Below are positions 26,800 to 27,704 of a DNA stretch of 27,704 nt, piece by piece. The stretch is taken from IMG/VR virus record IMGVR_UViG_3300025815_002614, positions 1 through 27,704 of that record. The stretch is one strand, 5' to 3'. How positions within the stretch are numbered: position 1 is the first letter of the stretch; every line of letters begins with the position of its first letter. The notes beneath the pieces are model-generated. The model saw only the letters and a list, made by a program, of their open reading frames with translations, was not told the DNA's origin and made no database searches. Position numbers and translations under genes: made by a program. The stretch is from a virus.

Positions 26800-27465
26800 A
26801 TGCTACTAGAACTCGCACATACTATTGCTGACTATACTATCTGTGGTGAAGGAAATGTATCAGAAAGACTTACAGATGATACTTTTTTAATTAAAGCAAG
26901 CGGAACAAGTCTTCATACCCTTTCAGAAGAAGATTTGACTTTAGTAGACACAGACGCTAATCAACTCAATCCAAACGAAAAGAAACCAAGTATTGAAGTG
27001 CTGTTCCATGCATGGATTATGAAGCACTTTCCAGAAATCAATTATATTGCTCATACTCATCCACCAAAGACTACACAGATTCTTTGTTCACCAGCAGTTC
27101 ATGAGTTTGCTATCAATCGTTGGTTCCCAGATCAAATTGTAAGAAATGGTGTCATCTCTTGTTTAGTTCCTTATGCACCTCCTGGCGCCAGACTTCTTGC
27201 AAATGTAGAAGAACATGTTGGTGCTTTTGTTGATGAGTATGGATACTTTCCTAAGTTAGTTCTTTTGGAAAATCATGGTATCATTACAGCATCTCCTTAT
27301 CAGAAGGACTGTGCTGCTGCTACTTTGATGTGTGAGAAGTCTGCTGAGATTTTTATTGGTGCCAAACTTCTTGGTGGTGTAAACTTCCTTCCTGATGAAG
27401 AAGTGGAGCACCTAGAAAACTGCCCTGGTGAGCAGTATCGTCGTCATATGTATTTTGTAAAGTAA
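26800..27465 (+). CDS. Class II aldolase/adducin-family protein
   Basis: A 221-residue protein of normal length for bacterial class II aldolases. GEGNVSERL (phosphate/Gly loop, about 16-24), KASGTSL, the catalytic-region Glu66 in PSIEV, AHTHPP (His85 and His87, zinc ligands) and ENHGII (His159, third zinc ligand) are all present. The family includes L-fuculose- and L-ribulose-phosphate enzymes and dehydratases such as methylthioribulose-1-phosphate dehydratase. The substrate cannot be fixed here. As an auxiliary gene between the endonuclease module and petE it could belong to carbon or methylthio salvage. Confidence 0.87.
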   Translation: MLLELAHTIADYTICGEGNVSERLTDDTFLIKASGTSLHTLSEEDLTLVDTDANQLNPNEKKPSIEVLFHAWIMKHFPEINYIAHTHPPKTTQILCSPAVHEFAINRWFPDQIVRNGVISCLVPYAPPGARLLANVEEHVGAFVDEYGYFPKLVLLENHGIITASPYQKDCAAATLMCEKSAEIFIGAKLLGGVNFLPDEEVEHLENCPGEQYRRHMYFVK

Positions 27466-27490
27466 GTTAGTAACTCAAAACAAATCCACG

Positions 27491-27512
27491 CTATAAGTAG
27501 AAACACTTATAG
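27491..27512 (+). repeat. Hairpin in the petE leader
   Basis: CTATAAGT (27491-27498) pairs with ACTTATAG (27505-27512) over six bases. No T-run follows, so it is more likely a leader hairpin than a terminator. It ends 23 bases before the petE ATG. Confidence 0.5.
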
Positions 27513-27535
27513 ATAGTGATAGTTGCTAGAACTTA

Positions 27536-27704
27536 ATGAAGTTTCTTCTCGCACTGTTCGCTACACTGTTTTTTGCCCTTCCTGCTTGGGCGGTAGATAT
27601 TACAATGGGTGCCAACGGTAACTTGATTTTTGACCCATCAGATGTTACAATATCCGCAGGAGACACGGTTCACTTTGTGAATGGTATGCTCCCACCCCAT
27701 AATG
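27536..27704 (+). CDS. petE: Plastocyanin, 5' part (cut by window end)
   Basis: The first 56 codons are visible. A Sec signal peptide (MKFLLALFATLFFALPAWA, cleavage after AWA) directs the protein to the thylakoid lumen. The mature part VDITMGANGNLIFDPSDVTI then SAGDTVHFVNGMLPPHN ends at the first copper-ligand His of the PPHN motif. The remaining ligands (Cys, His, Met) lie beyond the window. Plastocyanin carries electrons from cytochrome b6f to photosystem I, complementing the ferredoxin and photosystem II genes here. Confidence 0.94.
   Translation, partial: MKFLLALFATLFFALPAWAVDITMGANGNLIFDPSDVTISAGDTVHFVNGMLPPHN

Noticed and set aside
1-27704. CRISPR array, insertion sequence or integrase/attachment site
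   Set aside because: No regularly spaced repeat, transposase, integrase or target-site duplication was found anywhere in the window.

Overview
This window is best explained as part of a T4-like marine cyanophage genome (a cyanomyovirus infecting Synechococcus or Prochlorococcus). It holds psbA and psbD, hli genes, a plant-type ferredoxin and the start of a plastocyanin gene. These sit among very small, tightly packed genes that are all on the + strand, with isolated tRNA genes, short UUCG-type terminators and a mixture of sigma70-type and T4-late-type promoter motifs. I see no tail, capsid or replication core genes, so this is an accessory region.

Layout. (1) 1-3744: a short beta-barrel-like outer-membrane protein, then about 14 tiny conserved-hypothetical genes, often overlapping at ATGA or TGATG junctions. 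They are interspersed with tRNA-Ser(UGA), tRNA-Pro(UGG), a tRNA-Val-like cloverleaf that lacks the tRNA tertiary-contact bases, and two strong promoters. (2) 3745-20660: a 17-kb AT-rich, co-directional glycan island with almost no intergenic space. It encodes a GDP-mannose 3,5-epimerase homologue and other short-chain dehydrogenases, three SAM methyltransferases (one FkbM-like), several glycosyltransferase-like proteins including a sialyltransferase-like one, and a sulfotransferase-like protein. It also has an apparent nonulosonic-acid block (CMP-sugar synthetase-like, DegT aminotransferase, TIM-barrel isomerase, Gfo/Idh oxidoreductase, NeuB-like synthase, SDR). HldE-like heptose nucleotidyltransferase and kinase genes are present as separate, overlapping genes in reversed order, followed by a HAD phosphatase and a cupin. 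(3) 20661-22393: a photosynthesis/stress operon (hli, small membrane peptides, petF, a second very short hli, a Prx5-like peroxiredoxin). (4) 22394-25780: psbA with a long structured leader, a LAGLIDADG homing endonuclease, a small gene, and psbD. (5) 25781-27704: an HNH-type endonuclease with a striking start-region hairpin and late promoter, two small phage genes, a class II aldolase-like protein, and the 5' part of petE.

How it fits together. The photosystem, ferredoxin, plastocyanin, Hlip and peroxiredoxin genes would keep host electron transport running and protected during infection. The glycan island would build and transfer unusual sugars, either onto host surface polysaccharide (for example to exclude other phages) or onto phage structures; the sequence does not decide between these. 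The two endonucleases flank psbD and look like free-standing homing elements of the photosynthesis locus.

The most unusual signals are: a 137-nt bipartite 'double tRNA' (8401-8537) placed directly behind a perfect-consensus promoter inside the glycan island; a hairpin plus late promoter on the HNH gene that resembles the known I-TevI control scheme; a cloverleaf with non-canonical loops (808-880); and a likely phage-borne nonulosonate pathway with a sialyltransferase-like enzyme.
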